A DNA stretch of 64,000 bases from Kiritimatiellia bacterium (lineage in GTDB: Bacteria > Verrucomicrobiota > Kiritimatiellia > RFP12 > UBA1067): NCBI GenBank assembly GCA_017405115.1, contig JAFRBA010000107.1, positions 1 to 64,000 of the forward strand. The letters are read 5' to 3'. The notes below the pieces were generated by a model. It was given only the letters and a program-made list of their open reading frames with translations, was not told the DNA's origin and ran no database searches. Positions 1 through 8,162 of the stretch are shown here, piece after piece (the stretch's first letter is position 1; the number at the start of each line of letters is the position of its first letter). The position numbers and the translations under genes were made by a program.

Positions 1-1
1 T

Positions 2-1315
2 TCGCAGCGCGGAGCCGTCGCGATACGGAACTTCCGCCTTGTGAACGACAAAGTCCATTCGGAAGGCGAGAGGGAGGGCTCGTTCACGTGCTCGGACTCG
101 AGGCTTTCGCAGCTGTGGGAGGCGTCCGTGCGCACATGCGAGCTCTCGGCGATTCCGTCGTACGTGGCGACGCACGTCACGCCGAACGTGAAGACGCTTC
201 CATACCTGGCGGACGGCGCCAAGCGCGACAGGCTCGTCTGGAGCGGCGACCTGTGGTTCGCGGAGCGGACGTGCTTCTACGGTTTCTCCCCGAGGGCGCC
301 GTACATGCGAGGCTCCATAGACATGCTCGCGGCGAACCAGACGCCAGAGGGTTACATCCAGGCAAGTCCGTGGCCGGAGCAGCCACAGCCCAAGGCGGGC
401 GAGTGGGGGCCGTTCGGGTCAGACGAGTTCGCCTGCTGGTTCGTGCCGGTCCTGCAGGACTACTACCTCCACACGGCGGACTTCGACACGCTGAAGCGGA
501 ACTACCCGAAGGTCATCAGGCTGATGGCCTACCTCGCCAAGCACCAGCGCCCGGACGGCATCTTCGAGCAGCGCAAGGAGACGTGCAAGCACGCGGCCGG
601 GCTTGTGTTCGGCGGAACTTCGCTGCATCACCGCTCCTACATGAACATCCTCCTGTGGAAGACATACTTCGACGCGGCGTATCTCGCGGACGCCATGGGC
701 GCGGCGGATGGAGCTGGCTGGAGGGCGGCTGCCGACAAGCTGGCGAAGTCGGTCAGGAAGTCTTTCTGGAAGGACGGATTCTTCTCGCTTTCGGAGGAAG
801 ACCCGTCCATGGGATTCGAAGCGAACGCCCTCGCCCTCGCGACGCGTTTCGCCACGGCGGAGGAGGCGGCAGCGATCATGCCTAGGCTCGTCCGCGTCGA
901 TCACGGCAAGTTCCAGCAGCTGGCGGCCCGCGGCAAGTTCGAGTACGGCGACGCCAAGGGCGCGCTCAAGATGCTCGAGGACCACAACTGGTACAAGCTG
1001 CTGGACGAATCATGGAAGGGACCGCGGCTGACGTCCGAGTGCATGCACCTCCATACGCGAGGGTGGGGCGACGAAGCCCACCCCGACACATGCGTCGCCT
1101 CGCTCTACACGAACTACGTTCTAGGCATAACCCCGCTTGAGCCGGGCTTCAGGGTCTTCGTGTTCAAGCCGCTTGCCGCGGACCTGATCGACAGCGCCTC
1201 GGGCGAGGTCCCGACGCCGCACGGGGTCATAAAGGCCGAATGGTGGCACGAGGGCGGAAAGCTCCGCTGGAAGGTCGTGCCTCCGCCCGGCACGCGTTGC
1301 GAAGCCGGTGAATAA
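2..1315 (+). CDS. GH78-like alpha-L-rhamnosidase, 5' truncated by window edge
   Basis: The frame is open to the first bases of the window and the upstream codons read as plausible protein, so the gene begins outside; the GTG at 41 is not a convincing start. About 437 residues of the C-terminal part are visible. The motif KRDRLVWSGDL with a following tryptophan- and glutamate-rich segment matches the start of the (alpha/alpha)6 barrel of bacterial alpha-L-rhamnosidases. The last ~80 residues look like the C-terminal beta-sandwich. Family members release terminal L-rhamnose from rhamnogalacturonan and plant glycosides. A signal peptide cannot be judged. Pectin- and uronate-related genes downstream support a role in plant glycan use. 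Confidence 0.8.
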   Translation, partial: SQRGAVAIRNFRLVNDKVHSEGEREGSFTCSDSRLSQLWEASVRTCELSAIPSYVATHVTPNVKTLPYLADGAKRDRLVWSGDLWFAERTCFYGFSPRAPYMRGSIDMLAANQTPEGYIQASPWPEQPQPKAGEWGPFGSDEFACWFVPVLQDYYLHTADFDTLKRNYPKVIRLMAYLAKHQRPDGIFEQRKETCKHAAGLVFGGTSLHHRSYMNILLWKTYFDAAYLADAMGAADGAGWRAAADKLAKSVRKSFWKDGFFSLSEEDPSMGFEANALALATRFATAEEAAAIMPRLVRVDHGKFQQLAARGKFEYGDAKGALKMLEDHNWYKLLDESWKGPRLTSECMHLHTRGWGDEAHPDTCVASLYTNYVLGITPLEPGFRVFVFKPLAADLIDSASGEVPTPHGVIKAEWWHEGGKLRWKVVPPPGTRCEAGE

Positions 1316-1324
1316 TGATATAAT
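1297..1324 (+). promoter_or_regulatory. Promoter for the SLC13-type transporter
   Basis: TTGCGA at 1297-1302 and a perfect TATAAT at 1319-1324 are separated by 16 bases. The ATG at 1337 lies 12 bases after the -10, leaving a leader of about 5 bases and no Shine-Dalgarno sequence. Confidence 0.6.
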
Positions 1325-1336
1325 AAGTAACGGCCA

Positions 1337-2620
1337 ATGACATCTGCTGGAATAACTCTTCTCATATTCTTCGTCGCGGTCGTCCTCTTTGTGGTGGATG
1401 TCTTGCCGATGGGACTTCTCGTGTTCTCGGTGCCGGTGGCGCTGTATTTTTGCGGCGTGATCGAGGCGAAGGAGATTTTCGCGCCGCTCGTCGGGCAGAG
1501 CATCATCCTCGTGGTGGCGATGAGCGTGATCGGGGCGGCGCTGTTCAAGACCGGCATGGCGGAGAAGATCGGCGCGGCGTTGTTCCGGTTCTGTCCCGGC
1601 GAACGCACGCTCATCTTCACCGTGATGCTGTTTTCCGGGACGGTGTCGAGCTTCGTCTCGAACACGGGCACGGTGGCGGTGCTGATCCCGATCGTCATGG
1701 GCGTGGCGGCGGCACATCGCATCAAGCCGAGCCGACTCCTGATCCCGCTCACCGCCGGTGCGACGATCGGCGGCAACATCTCGGTGATCGGTTCGCCCGG
1801 AAACCTGATCGCCAAGGAGACGATCGAGAAGTTCTCCGAAGGCGCGATGTCCGTCACGTTCTTCGAGTACGCCAAGATCGGCATCCCGCTGCTTCTGGCG
1901 GCAGCCGTGTTCTACGCGTTGCTGGGACCGAAGATCCTGCCGGCGCACGAGAGTCCGGAAGCGGAGAAGTACGTCTCGGAAGAGTCGCGCCGCACCGATT
2001 GGAAGGGCTGGTTCACGCTGGCGACGCTCATCCTCACTGTGGCCGCGATGATTGCCGCCGACTACGTGAAGTCGCTTCCGCCGATGCACATCACGGCGTG
2101 CGTCGGCGCGATGGCGGTGGTGCTGTTCCGCGTCATCACGCAGAAGGAGGCGTTCGCGGCGTTCGACATGCAGGCCGTGTTCCTCCTGTCGTTCATGACG
2201 CCTCTCGGCGGCGCGATGATGAAGACGGGCGCCGCCGAGCGAATCTCGCATGCCGTGATATCCGCCGCCGACGGACACGGCCCGATACTCCTCATGGCCA
2301 TCCTCTGGCTCACGGTGTGGGGGCTTACGCAGGTGATGAGCAACACCGCCACCTGCGCGCTGTTCTGTCCGATCGGCTGGAGCATTGCCCAGACGCTGGG
2401 CGCCGATCCGCGCGCGGTGGTGATAGCCGTCCTCATAGCCTCGTCGGTCGCGGTGTGCACTCCGCTCGCGATTCCGGCGAACTCGATGATTCTCGTGCCT
2501 GGCAACCTGCGCTTCAAGGACTTCCTCAAGCCGGGGCTCGCATTGAGCGCGGTTGCGTTCGTCCTGTCGATGATCCTGCTTCCGCTCCTGTATCCGTTTT
2601 TCAGTTCGACTTCAAACTGA
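1337..2620 (+). CDS. SLC13/DASS-type anion permease
   Basis: A 427-residue polytopic membrane protein with roughly 11-12 hydrophobic segments. Two SNT-type signatures (VSNTGTVAVLIP near residue 111 and SNTATCALFCPI near 335) and GSPGNLIAKE near 155 are typical of the divalent-anion:sodium symporter/ArsB-like superfamily, where the paired SNT motifs bind the carboxylate and sodium. The length is normal. The likely substrate is a di- or tricarboxylate. The tartrate/D-malate dehydrogenase-like gene 1 kb downstream makes malate or tartrate attractive, but this is inference. It follows the rhamnosidase by 21 bases and has its own promoter, so it probably starts a transcription unit. Confidence 0.8.
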   Translation: MTSAGITLLIFFVAVVLFVVDVLPMGLLVFSVPVALYFCGVIEAKEIFAPLVGQSIILVVAMSVIGAALFKTGMAEKIGAALFRFCPGERTLIFTVMLFSGTVSSFVSNTGTVAVLIPIVMGVAAAHRIKPSRLLIPLTAGATIGGNISVIGSPGNLIAKETIEKFSEGAMSVTFFEYAKIGIPLLLAAAVFYALLGPKILPAHESPEAEKYVSEESRRTDWKGWFTLATLILTVAAMIAADYVKSLPPMHITACVGAMAVVLFRVITQKEAFAAFDMQAVFLLSFMTPLGGAMMKTGAAERISHAVISAADGHGPILLMAILWLTVWGLTQVMSNTATCALFCPIGWSIAQTLGADPRAVVIAVLIASSVAVCTPLAIPANSMILVPGNLRFKDFLKPGLALSAVAFVLSMILLPLLYPFFSSTSN

Positions 2621-2634
2621 TGCGGCATTTTTGA

Positions 2635-2640
2635 TATACT
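2635..2640 (+). promoter_or_regulatory. Extended -10 promoter, leaderless start of the LD-carboxypeptidase gene
   Basis: TGA-TATACT, with the hexamer at 2635-2640 just after the transporter stop codon. The ATG at 2648 begins 7 bases after the hexamer, where transcription should start, so the mRNA is probably leaderless. No clear -35. Confidence 0.6.
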
Positions 2641-2647
2641 ACGCGCC

Positions 2648-3592
2648 ATGAACTGTTTTGCAATCCTCTTGGCGGCGGCGACGTCATTCAACTGCTTCCC
2701 GCCTGAAATCCATACGGTCGGCGTGGTCATGCCAGCGAGCATCCAGCCGAAAGCGCGCTTCGACGCGGGTGTGGAGTCCCTCAAGGCGGCCGGTTTCCGC
2801 ATCAAGCTCGCCAAGCGTCTCAATTTCAAGACGCAGGCGTCCGCCGCCGACCGCGCGGCGGACTTCGAGGAGATGTGGATGGATCCCGAGGTGGATCTGG
2901 TCCTCTGCGCACGGGGCGGTTCGGGATCCGAGGACATCCTGCCGCTCCTCGACTGGAATCGTCTCCGCACGCGCGACCAGCGTGTGCTTGGATTCAGCAA
3001 CATCACGATGATCCTCAACGCCATGGCGAAGGAAAAGGCCGGGCATCCGTTCTCCGGCTCCACCATGAGCCATCTGCTGTATGCGAAAGGGGACACGTTC
3101 GAATGGCTCAAGCGGGCGATCGCGGGCAGCCCGCAGCCGGCGGTCAAGCTCCGGGCTCTGCGTCCGGGCGCCTTTTCGGGTCTGCCGTGCGGAGGGCACA
3201 TTGCGCTCGTGAGGCTCGGCATCAAGACGAACTGGGCGTGCGACGCCGCCGGAAGGGTGGTGTTTCTGGAGCGCAACAACTCGGCCTCGGCAAAGAAGAT
3301 CGCCGAAGAGCTGGACGAAATCGCGGCTTCGGGATGGATGAAGGACTGCGCGGGCGTGATCTTCGGCGACGTCACGCCGGGCCGCGAGGGCAAAGGCGGC
3401 AAACGCACGCTGACGGGGGCCGAGCTTGCCGCCGCGCAGGAGGAGGTGGCGCGCGCCAAGCGCGCGTTCGTCGAGAAGATCGGCAAGCCCGCGTATGACG
3501 GTTTCGCCTACGGGCACATTCCCGTGAGCCATGCCATCGACTTCCGCCGCAAGGTTTCCGTGGCCGAAGACGGCACGATGACCTGGGAGTAG
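2648..3592 (+). CDS. LD-carboxypeptidase (peptidase S66 family) with signal-like N-terminus
   Basis: A 314-residue protein. CARGGSGSEDILPLLDW (near 90) followed by GFSNIT (near 114) matches the S66 fold of LdcA and MccF, in which the serine of the G-[YF]-S-[DN]-x-T motif is the nucleophile. A glutamate (VFLERNN, near 213) and a histidine (YGHIPVSHAI, near 295) are in the right places for the Ser-Glu-His triad. Family members cut L,D-peptide bonds in recycled muropeptides, or inactivate microcin C-like compounds. The first ~15 residues are hydrophobic (MNCFAILLAAATS), so it may be exported, which is unusual for the cytoplasmic LdcA group. Its relation to the neighbours is unclear. Confidence 0.8.
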   Translation: MNCFAILLAAATSFNCFPPEIHTVGVVMPASIQPKARFDAGVESLKAAGFRIKLAKRLNFKTQASAADRAADFEEMWMDPEVDLVLCARGGSGSEDILPLLDWNRLRTRDQRVLGFSNITMILNAMAKEKAGHPFSGSTMSHLLYAKGDTFEWLKRAIAGSPQPAVKLRALRPGAFSGLPCGGHIALVRLGIKTNWACDAAGRVVFLERNNSASAKKIAEELDEIAASGWMKDCAGVIFGDVTPGREGKGGKRTLTGAELAAAQEEVARAKRAFVEKIGKPAYDGFAYGHIPVSHAIDFRRKVSVAEDGTMTWE

Positions 3593-3647
3593 GATTGCGA
3601 TTCTTTCGTTTTTGGCGGTGGTGGAGAAATTTCCGGAAGGAGCAGAA

Positions 3648-4712
3648 ATGAAAACACATAGGATTGCGGTGATTGCAGGCGATGGCATCGGCCCGGAGGT
3701 GATAGACGAGGGCGTCAAGGTGCTTGATGCGGCGGCGGCACGCGACGGCTCGTTCCGTTTCGCGTTCGAGCGCTTTCCGTGGGGCTGCGAGTACTACCTT
3801 AGGACCGGGCGCATGATGCCTGACGATGCCTTGGAGACGCTGCGCGGATTTGATGCGATCTTCCTCGGCGCCGTGGGGTATCCCGGCGTCCCCGACGACG
3901 TGTCGCTGCGCGGACTGCTTTTGGCCATCCGGCACGGGTTCGACCAGTATGTGAACGTGCGCCCGGTGAAGCTGCTCCGCGGCGCGCCGTGTCCGCTCAA
4001 GGATGTGCGGCGCGAGGATGTGGACATGGTGTTCATCCGCGAAAACTCCGAAGGGGAGTACGCCGGCTCCGGTTCGTGGAGCCATCGCGGCGAACCGGAC
4101 GAGCGGGTTGTGCAGGAGGGCGTCTTCACGCGCAAGGGAACGGAGCGGATCATGCGCTACGCCTACGAGCTCGCCCGCCGCGAGAAGAAGACGCTCACGA
4201 GCATCTCGAAGGGGAACGCGCTCAACTACTCGATGGTCTTCTGGGACCAGGTCTTCAAGGAGGTCGGTGCGGAGTATCCGGACGTGGAGACGCATTCGCT
4301 GCTCGTGGATGCGGCGTCGATGTTCATGGTGAAGGATCCGAAGCGCTTCCAGGTGGTCGTGGCCTCCAACCTCTTCGGCGACATCCTCACCGATCTCGGC
4401 GCGGCGATCGCCGGCGGCATGGGCCTCGCCGCCGGCGCGAACCTCAATCCGGAGCGAGCCTTCCCCTCGATGTTCGAGCCGATCCACGGCAGCGCGCCGG
4501 ACATCGCGGGCAAGGGCCTCGCGAATCCGCTCGCAACCGTCTGGAGCGCCAGCCAGATGCTCGACTTCTTCGGACATGGCGCGTTGGCCCAGGAGCTTCT
4601 CGACGTGATTGAGAGCCTGCTCATAGAGCGGAAGTGCCTCACGCCCGATCTGGGCGGCACCGCCACCACCTCGCAGGTGGGCGATGCCGTTGTCGCAGCA
4701 TTGGAAAAATGA
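3648..4712 (+). CDS. Tartrate/D-malate dehydrogenase (isocitrate/isopropylmalate dehydrogenase family)
   Basis: A 354-residue beta-decarboxylating dehydrogenase. I chose the ATG at 3648 because AAGGAG lies 8 bases before it; an upstream in-frame GTG has no such site. GDGIGPEV near residue 10, RPVKLLRG near 104, the metal-binding segment LVDAASMFMV near 220, SNLFGDILTDL and EPIHGSAPDIAG are the family's signature blocks. The sequence resembles the tartrate dehydrogenase/decarboxylase and D-malate dehydrogenase branch (TtuC, DmlA) more than LeuB. It would oxidise tartrate or D-malate with NAD+ and Mn2+. The transporter two genes upstream could supply the substrate. It is spaced 55 bases after the LD-carboxypeptidase gene with no visible promoter. 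Confidence 0.8.
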   Translation: MKTHRIAVIAGDGIGPEVIDEGVKVLDAAAARDGSFRFAFERFPWGCEYYLRTGRMMPDDALETLRGFDAIFLGAVGYPGVPDDVSLRGLLLAIRHGFDQYVNVRPVKLLRGAPCPLKDVRREDVDMVFIRENSEGEYAGSGSWSHRGEPDERVVQEGVFTRKGTERIMRYAYELARREKKTLTSISKGNALNYSMVFWDQVFKEVGAEYPDVETHSLLVDAASMFMVKDPKRFQVVVASNLFGDILTDLGAAIAGGMGLAAGANLNPERAFPSMFEPIHGSAPDIAGKGLANPLATVWSASQMLDFFGHGALAQELLDVIESLLIERKCLTPDLGGTATTSQVGDAVVAALEK

Positions 4713-4740
4713 CATAACGGATGGCAGACCCCCAATATGG

Positions 4741-4746
4741 TATAAT
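4741..4746 (+). promoter_or_regulatory. Extended -10 promoter for the uxuB-like gene
   Basis: TGG-TATAAT, hexamer at 4741-4746. The first ATG (4755) begins 8 bases after the hexamer and opens a micro-ORF; the uxuB start is at 4778 with an AAGGGAGAAG Shine-Dalgarno sequence inside that micro-ORF. Confidence 0.65.
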
Positions 4747-4754
4747 TCGCGTTA

Positions 4755-4781
4755 ATGGGTAAGGCAAGGGAGAAGAAATGA
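4755..4781 (+). CDS. Leaderless micro-ORF (8 aa) overlapping the uxuB start
   Basis: Reads MGKAREKK then TGA. The ATG is at the predicted transcript 5' end and the stop overlaps the next start as ATGA (4778-4781). It contains the Shine-Dalgarno sequence of the main gene. Probably a coupling device rather than a functional peptide. Three other promoters here (31.2, 32.3 and 60.8 kb) have the same layout. Confidence 0.4.
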   Translation: MGKAREKK

Positions 4782-5629
4782 ATACATACTGTGAAGGAAA
4801 GGTGGCTGTGGTGACCGGTGCAGGCGGAACACTCTGCAGCGCCATTGCCATTGATCTCTCCAAAAAAGGCGCGAAGGTCGTCCTGATCGGCCGCACACGC
4901 GAAAAGCTGGAGAAGGTGTCCGCCGAAATCGCCGCAGCGGGCGGAACCTGTCGCATCGAGCCTGCGGACGTCACAGACGAGGTGGCGATCCGCGACATCG
5001 CCGATCGCATCGCGGCGGAATGGGGGCCGTGCCGCTTCCTCATAAACGGCGCAGGCGGCAACAACGTGAAGGCGATGCCGACGCGTCTCCGCTTCAGCGA
5101 CGCGGACTTTGCGCCCACGGCAGACTTCGCAAAGGACCGCGGGTTCTTCGACATCGACATGGAGGCGTTCAAGTCTGTCCTTGAAATCAACACCATCGGC
5201 ACGGTCATCCCAAGCCGCATCTTCGGCCTGCAGATGGCGAAGGCCGGCGGAGGCGCCATCCTCAACTTCGCGTCGATGAACACGTACCGCCCGCTGACGC
5301 GCGTCGCGCCGTATGCGATGAGCAAGGCTGCGATAGCGAACTGGACGATGTTCTTCGCGCAGTACATGGCGCCTGCGAAGGTGCGGGTGAACGCAGTCGC
5401 GCCGGGCTTCATGGTCAACGAGCGCTCGCGCGGCTACCTGATGACGCCGGACGGGGGACTGTCCCCGCGCGGAGAGCAGGTGATGCACCACACGCCAATG
5501 GGTCGCTTCGGCGAGGCGCAGGACCTCCTTGGCTGCGTCAACTGGCTGCTCGACGATTCGGTGTCGGCGTTCGTAACCGGCATCACCGTCCCCGTCGACG
5601 GCGGCTTCCTCTCCAGCGCAGGAGTGTAG
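4778..5629 (+). CDS. uxuB: SDR-type fructuronate reductase (D-mannonate oxidoreductase)
   Basis: A 283-residue classical short-chain dehydrogenase. It has the cofactor motif TGAGGTLCS (near 15), NGAGG (near 91), a catalytic serine in FASMN, and Tyr/Lys in YAMSKAA. INGAGGNN, a FFDIDMEAF block, and the ending FVTGITVPVDGGF-SAGV match the Bacillus-type UxuB subfamily rather than generic SDRs. The expected reaction is NAD(P)H-linked reduction of D-fructuronate to D-mannonate, the step before mannonate dehydratase. The matching uxuA is 26 kb downstream, but a scrap resembling the uxuA N-terminus follows this gene directly. The start at 4778 is supported by a strong ribosome site and the micro-ORF overlap. 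Confidence 0.8.
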   Translation: MNTYCEGKVAVVTGAGGTLCSAIAIDLSKKGAKVVLIGRTREKLEKVSAEIAAAGGTCRIEPADVTDEVAIRDIADRIAAEWGPCRFLINGAGGNNVKAMPTRLRFSDADFAPTADFAKDRGFFDIDMEAFKSVLEINTIGTVIPSRIFGLQMAKAGGGAILNFASMNTYRPLTRVAPYAMSKAAIANWTMFFAQYMAPAKVRVNAVAPGFMVNERSRGYLMTPDGGLSPRGEQVMHHTPMGRFGEAQDLLGCVNWLLDDSVSAFVTGITVPVDGGFLSSAGV

Positions 5630-5657
5630 CTACAGGCATTCCACACGGCTCAACAAA

Positions 5658-5711
5658 ATGAAACTCGCCGAGTTCGTTCCGCCGGACGATTCGGCGGGCC
5701 GCTATGCATGA
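5658..5711 (+). pseudogene. Possible remnant of a uxuA 5' end
   Basis: A 17-codon frame starting 28 bases after uxuB reads MKLAEFVPP and then loses similarity before a TGA. The intact uxuA at 31270 begins LKLVEFVPP: 7 of 9 positions match, or 8 of 9 if the start codon is read as Met. uxuA commonly lies beside uxuB, so this may be the broken 5' end of a former partner, overrun by the 3' end of the convergent regulator gene (it overlaps the regulator stop at 5702). The match is short, so chance is possible. Confidence 0.35.
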
Positions 5712-6847
5712 TGCCTGCGCCATTCAGACGGGGATAGCCCTGTCTCTGCCCGGAAGAAGATGGCGAACACCTCTGACGAGCTGTAGCCGCAGCTGTTGGC
5801 GATGAAGCCCATTCCGAGCCTGGGGTTGCGCAGCAGGCGCTGTGCGGTCTCTAGCCTGACATGGCGGATCTCCTGCAGGATGGAACGTCCGATCACCTTC
5901 CTAAAGCGTATTTCCGCCATCCGGCGCGAGCAGTCGAAGTCGTTTGTCACGTCGCGGGCCGTGAGTCCGTCACACGCTTCCCTGCGAATGCGCTCCACCG
6001 CCATGGAGACATCCCTGTCATGTCGGCTCAGGCGCCTTGTGGATTTTCGCCTCACGAGGCATAGCGGCGGAGACTTTATTCTCATTGGTGCCACGTCCGG
6101 GTCGGACATAAGTCTGTCGAGTCCCTCTGCGGCGATCAGGCCGGACGCGGCGAATCCGACGTCGATGCTGGATATTGACGGCTGCGAGCTTTCGCAAAGC
6201 TCTTCGTCGTTGTCTATGCCGATTGCCGCGACATCCTCCGGCACCTCCAGTCGCACGATATGGCAGGCCCTGACGACCTGGTGGGCGATCTGGTCGTTCG
6301 CCCCGAGCACGCCCAGCGGACGTGGAAGGGCTGCCAGCCAGGCGGCGAGCTGTGGCCCGAGCGCATTCGGCGAGCACTTGCGCTCCGATGGCTCGAATAC
6401 GAACGTCTCCTTGCCGTGCATCTCCATGAAAGACTTGAAGGCCAGCTTGCGCTGTACGCTCCATCCCGTCGGCTTGTGCCATCCCACGAACGCATAGCCG
6501 CGCAGGTCGAGCGACAGCAGTTCCTTCCCGGCCATCTCCACTGTTGCCGCCGAGTCGTTGAAGACGCAGTTCTCCCTGGCACTCTCGTCCAGAATCGGGT
6601 TGTGGGAGAACAGGACGGGCGTGTCGCCGAAGCACTTCGCCGACAGCCGGTTCATCATCGCCCCGCGGCAGACGATCAGTCCGTCCGGCTTCCAGATGCG
6701 CATTAGCGTCTTTGCTTGATTCGGCGACGCTATCGACTCCACGGACTGCAGATTCCACCCGTGTTTCTTCGCATACTCGGCAACCCCTGATAGCCTCTGC
6801 CTGTCCTGGAACTTTTCCGTGCCGTTCACGTATAGTACGGTTCGCAT
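5702..6847 (-). CDS. XylR-type regulator (LacI-like ligand domain plus AraC HTH)
   Basis: A 381-residue protein. Residues ~1-275 form a periplasmic-binding-protein-like ligand domain (GVLGANDQIAHQVVRAC and VAAIGIDNDEELCESSQP are LacI-family landmarks). Residues ~285-380 are a two-helix-turn-helix AraC domain (SSSEVFAIFFRAETGLSPSEWRR). This is the architecture of the xylose regulator XylR. It is divergent from, and probably activates, the sugar-acid operon starting at 6948. Two 16-bp direct repeats in the shared intergenic region are the likely binding sites. The ATG at 6847 follows a TGA-TAGACT element by 6 bases, so this mRNA also looks leaderless. The ligand is probably a sugar or sugar acid of the operon. 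Confidence 0.85.
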   Translation of the reverse strand: MRTVLYVNGTEKFQDRQRLSGVAEYAKKHGWNLQSVESIASPNQAKTLMRIWKPDGLIVCRGAMMNRLSAKCFGDTPVLFSHNPILDESARENCVFNDSAATVEMAGKELLSLDLRGYAFVGWHKPTGWSVQRKLAFKSFMEMHGKETFVFEPSERKCSPNALGPQLAAWLAALPRPLGVLGANDQIAHQVVRACHIVRLEVPEDVAAIGIDNDEELCESSQPSISSIDVGFAASGLIAAEGLDRLMSDPDVAPMRIKSPPLCLVRRKSTRRLSRHDRDVSMAVERIRREACDGLTARDVTNDFDCSRRMAEIRFRKVIGRSILQEIRHVRLETAQRLLRNPRLGMGFIANSCGYSSSEVFAIFFRAETGLSPSEWRRHHA

Positions 6848-6853
6848 GGGGAC

Positions 6854-6859
6854 AGTCTA
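6854..6859 (-). promoter_or_regulatory. Extended -10 for the XylR-type regulator
   Basis: On the minus strand TGA-TAGACT precedes the regulator ATG by 6 bases, giving a leaderless layout. The hexamer matches the consensus less well than others in this window. Confidence 0.4.
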
Positions 6860-6874
6860 TCATCTTTGCCTTCG

Positions 6875-6913
6875 TGTCGCAATCGGCAATATTGTTTTGT
6901 CGCAAACGGCAAT
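6875..6913 (+). promoter_or_regulatory. Direct-repeat operator in the divergent regulator/operon region
   Basis: TGTCGCAATCGGCAAT (6875-6890) and TGTCGCAAACGGCAAT (6898-6913) differ at one position and start 23 bp apart, about two helical turns, so they lie on the same DNA face. The second copy ends in the -35 region of the MFS promoter (-10 at 6934-6939). AraC/XylR activators typically bind such tandem half-sites at this position, so this is the likely target of the adjacent regulator. Confidence 0.7.
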
Positions 6914-6933
6914 CAGCCGTCTCCAGCATGTGA

Positions 6934-6939
6934 TATACT
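6934..6939 (+). promoter_or_regulatory. Extended -10 promoter of the sugar-acid operon
   Basis: TGA-TATACT at 6934-6939; the MFS ATG at 6948 starts 8 bases later. No recognisable -35, as expected of an activator-dependent promoter. An out-of-frame ATG at 6944 also exists. Confidence 0.6.
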
Positions 6940-6947
6940 TTCGATGG

Positions 6948-8162
6948 ATGAAAAAGTGGGTCACATTGGCGTTCCTGTGTCTGGCATTCTTCTTCTACAT
7001 GTCGGACCGGCAGCTCTTCGGGCTGCTCGTGCCCCTGATACGCGAAGAGACGGGCCTTGACAACATCCAGATTGGCATGGTCGACACGGCGATGTACTGG
7101 ATGCTTGCCCTGTCGATGCCGTTTTCGGGCTTTGCCGGAGATCGCTGGCCGCGCACCCGCATCATCGCCTGCGCGATTCTCGGATGGGGCGCGCTCACGC
7201 TCCTGACTGGCTTCATGGGCGGGCTGCTGGGGTTCATAATGGTAAGGTCGATCGCCTGCACAGGCGTCCAAACGCTCTACGCGCCTTCTGCCTACGCGCT
7301 GATGGCCGACGAGCACAAGGCGACGCGAACCACCGCGCTTTCTCTACACCAGGGCGCGATGTACACCGGGATGATAGTCTCCGGTGCTCTCGTCGCCACG
7401 ATCCTCGCCGGATTCGGCTCCTGGCGTTGGGTGTATTTCCTGTTTGGCGGCGCGACGATTCTCGTCGGCGTCGCGTTCGCGGCGGTTTTCTGGCGAGATG
7501 GCAGGATGTCCGCCGACTCGCAGAAGAAGAGTTTTTCGGCAGGCATGAAGGCGTTCTTCTGCAACCCTGCCGCGCTTTGCGCCGGCGCGGGGTATGTCGC
7601 CTTGATCTTTGCCGCGAACGCCTGCATGAGCTGGGCGCCGACGTTCATCGCGGAGAAGTTCTCGTTAGACGTCGGTACCGTTGGGAGGGGCGTGATGTTC
7701 GGACCGAACCTCGCGGCCATGGTCACCGTGCTTTGCGCCGGTTTCGTGACAGACTTCTTCGTGCGCCGTTTCCCGCGTTTCCGCCTCATGCTGCAGATCG
7801 CCGCGCTCCTTGCCGCCGTTCCGCTTTTCGCCGTGTTCGGGTTCGCGTCGTCCGCCGGCATCTGCTTCGCGATGCTTGTCGGCTGGGGGGTGATGCGCGG
7901 CCTGTTCCAGTCGAACACCTTTACGTCGATTTTCGACGTGGTGCCGCCGGAGAGCCGCGCATCGGCCGTCGGCTTCGTGAACGTGTTCGCCTACGTGATC
8001 GGCTCGTTCGCCCCCGTCCTGTTCGGCTTTGTATCCCATCGCTGGGGCGTGAGGGGTTTCGAGGTGGGCTTTGCCTCTCTCGGCGCGCTGCTTGTCTCCG
8101 CCGCCGCGATGATGGCATATTCGTATTTCAGGCTGTTCGAGAAATACAGGGTGGAGAAATGA
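6948..8162 (+). CDS. MFS transporter, probably a sugar-acid (hexuronate-like) symporter
   Basis: A 404-residue protein with about 12 hydrophobic segments, first of the operon. I placed the start at 6948 (MKKWVTLAFLCLAFFFYMSD) because earlier in-frame codons overlap the promoter. The 'SDRQLFGLLVPLI' end of helix 1, the loop GDRWPRTRII between helices 2 and 3, and overall spacing resemble the anion:cation symporter group (ExuT, DgoT), which imports hexuronates and aldonates with protons. The three enzymes downstream process a sugar or sugar acid, which supports this. The stop overlaps the next start by four bases (ATGA), so the genes are translationally coupled. Confidence 0.8.
   Translation: MKKWVTLAFLCLAFFFYMSDRQLFGLLVPLIREETGLDNIQIGMVDTAMYWMLALSMPFSGFAGDRWPRTRIIACAILGWGALTLLTGFMGGLLGFIMVRSIACTGVQTLYAPSAYALMADEHKATRTTALSLHQGAMYTGMIVSGALVATILAGFGSWRWVYFLFGGATILVGVAFAAVFWRDGRMSADSQKKSFSAGMKAFFCNPAALCAGAGYVALIFAANACMSWAPTFIAEKFSLDVGTVGRGVMFGPNLAAMVTVLCAGFVTDFFVRRFPRFRLMLQIAALLAAVPLFAVFGFASSAGICFAMLVGWGVMRGLFQSNTFTSIFDVVPPESRASAVGFVNVFAYVIGSFAPVLFGFVSHRWGVRGFEVGFASLGALLVSAAAMMAYSYFRLFEKYRVEK

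Noticed and set aside
2062..3486. Long minus-strand open frame (474 aa) over the transporter and LD-carboxypeptidase
   Set aside because: Composition is typical of an antisense shadow in GC-rich DNA; the plus-strand frames have clear family motifs.
6819..6947. Longer start for the MFS transporter
   Set aside because: The extra codons cover the regulator promoter, the operator repeats and the -10.
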